Assembly: GCA_007128525.1 (NCBI GenBank)
Contig: SKXG01000312.1
Location: 1-5,753 of the forward strand
Origin: Pseudomonadales bacterium
GTDB lineage: Bacteria; Pseudomonadota; Gammaproteobacteria; Pseudomonadales; Azotimanducaceae
Direction: 5' to 3'
Length of the DNA: 5,753 nucleotides
The number at the start of each line of letters is the position of its first letter. Within the stretch, counting starts at the first letter, position 1. The notes below the pieces were generated by a model. That model saw only the letters and a program-made list of their open reading frames with translations, did not search any database and had not been told where the DNA came from. The position numbers were made by a program, and so were the translations under genes. Shown here in pieces: positions 5,710 through 5,753 of the stretch.

Positions 5710-5753
5710 GTGGACATATTGTTGATCACACCGGCGCCGCCCGGTTCCCGGGC
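5710..5753 (+). CDS. senB: N-terminus of a SenB-like selenosugar synthase (cut by right edge)
   Basis: Fourteen codons are visible, reading (M)DILLITPAPPGSR from a GTG start. This is a beta-strand followed by a PAPPGSR loop, the usual opening of GT-B glycosyltransferases. From memory it closely fits SenB, which makes a selenosugar from UDP-N-acetylglucosamine and selenophosphate. The GTG is preceded by GGAGG at 5701-5705, a short four-base spacing. The frame has a stop at 5677-5679 and no other start codon between it and 5710, so the GTG is the first possible start; TTGs at 5719 and 5722 are weaker options. The identification rests on very few residues and on the adjacent senA, so the symbol is tentative. 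Another glycosyltransferase is the main alternative. Confidence 0.55.
   Translation, partial: MDILLITPAPPGSR

Noticed and set aside
5060..5725. A 221-codon plus-strand frame antisense to senA, and a 204-codon minus-strand frame at 5115-5729
   Set aside because: Both overlap the well-supported senA frame, show low-complexity Arg/Pro/Gln-rich composition and have no recognizable motif.
5715..5728. AT-richer patch that could hold a -10 (CAATAT on the minus strand) for senA
   Set aside because: There is no matching -35 and the similarity to TATAAT is weak; it also codes for the start of the SenB-like protein.

Overview
The window is about 5.75 kb of dense, high-GC (roughly 60%) bacterial DNA. 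The proteobacterial-looking proteins and tight, overlapping operon suggest a gammaproteobacterium or related Proteobacterium. The lineage is inferred from overall protein style, not from a marker gene. Nearly every base is coding. I see no tRNA, rRNA, CRISPR, insertion sequence or convincing terminator.

Layout from right to left: at the right edge (5710 onward) the first 14 codons of a plus-strand gene look like the N-terminus of SenB, the selenosugar synthase. Only 32 bp away, a minus-strand operon begins and runs to the left edge: (1) an EgtB-family DinB plus FGE-sulfatase enzyme, best read as selenoneine synthase SenA (5677-4316); (2) a secreted PhnD-type substrate-binding protein of the clade usually named 'putative selenate ABC transporter' (4301-3429); (3) its small ATPase (3429-2779); (4) a fused double permease (2766-1285); (5) an OpuCA/EgtV-type ATPase with a short CBS-like tail (1288-323); (6) the start of an OpuCB/EgtU-type permease cut by the left edge (326-1). 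Junctions are 14 bp, a 1-bp overlap, 12 bp, a 4-bp overlap and a 4-bp overlap, so this looks like one transcription unit with translational coupling.

Taken together, the window looks like a selenium-metabolism island. An importer resembling phosphonate/phosphite systems would bring in a selenium oxyanion. SenB, with a selenophosphate synthetase not in the window, would make a selenosugar. SenA would attach the selenium to hercynine to give selenoneine. The second ABC system belongs to the betaine/choline family that also contains the ergothioneine importer EgtUV, so it is a good candidate for taking up selenoneine, ergothioneine or hercynine. The SenA and SenB calls support each other by adjacency. 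The transport substrates are inferred. All identifications come from reading the sequence and from memory of the families; no database search was run.
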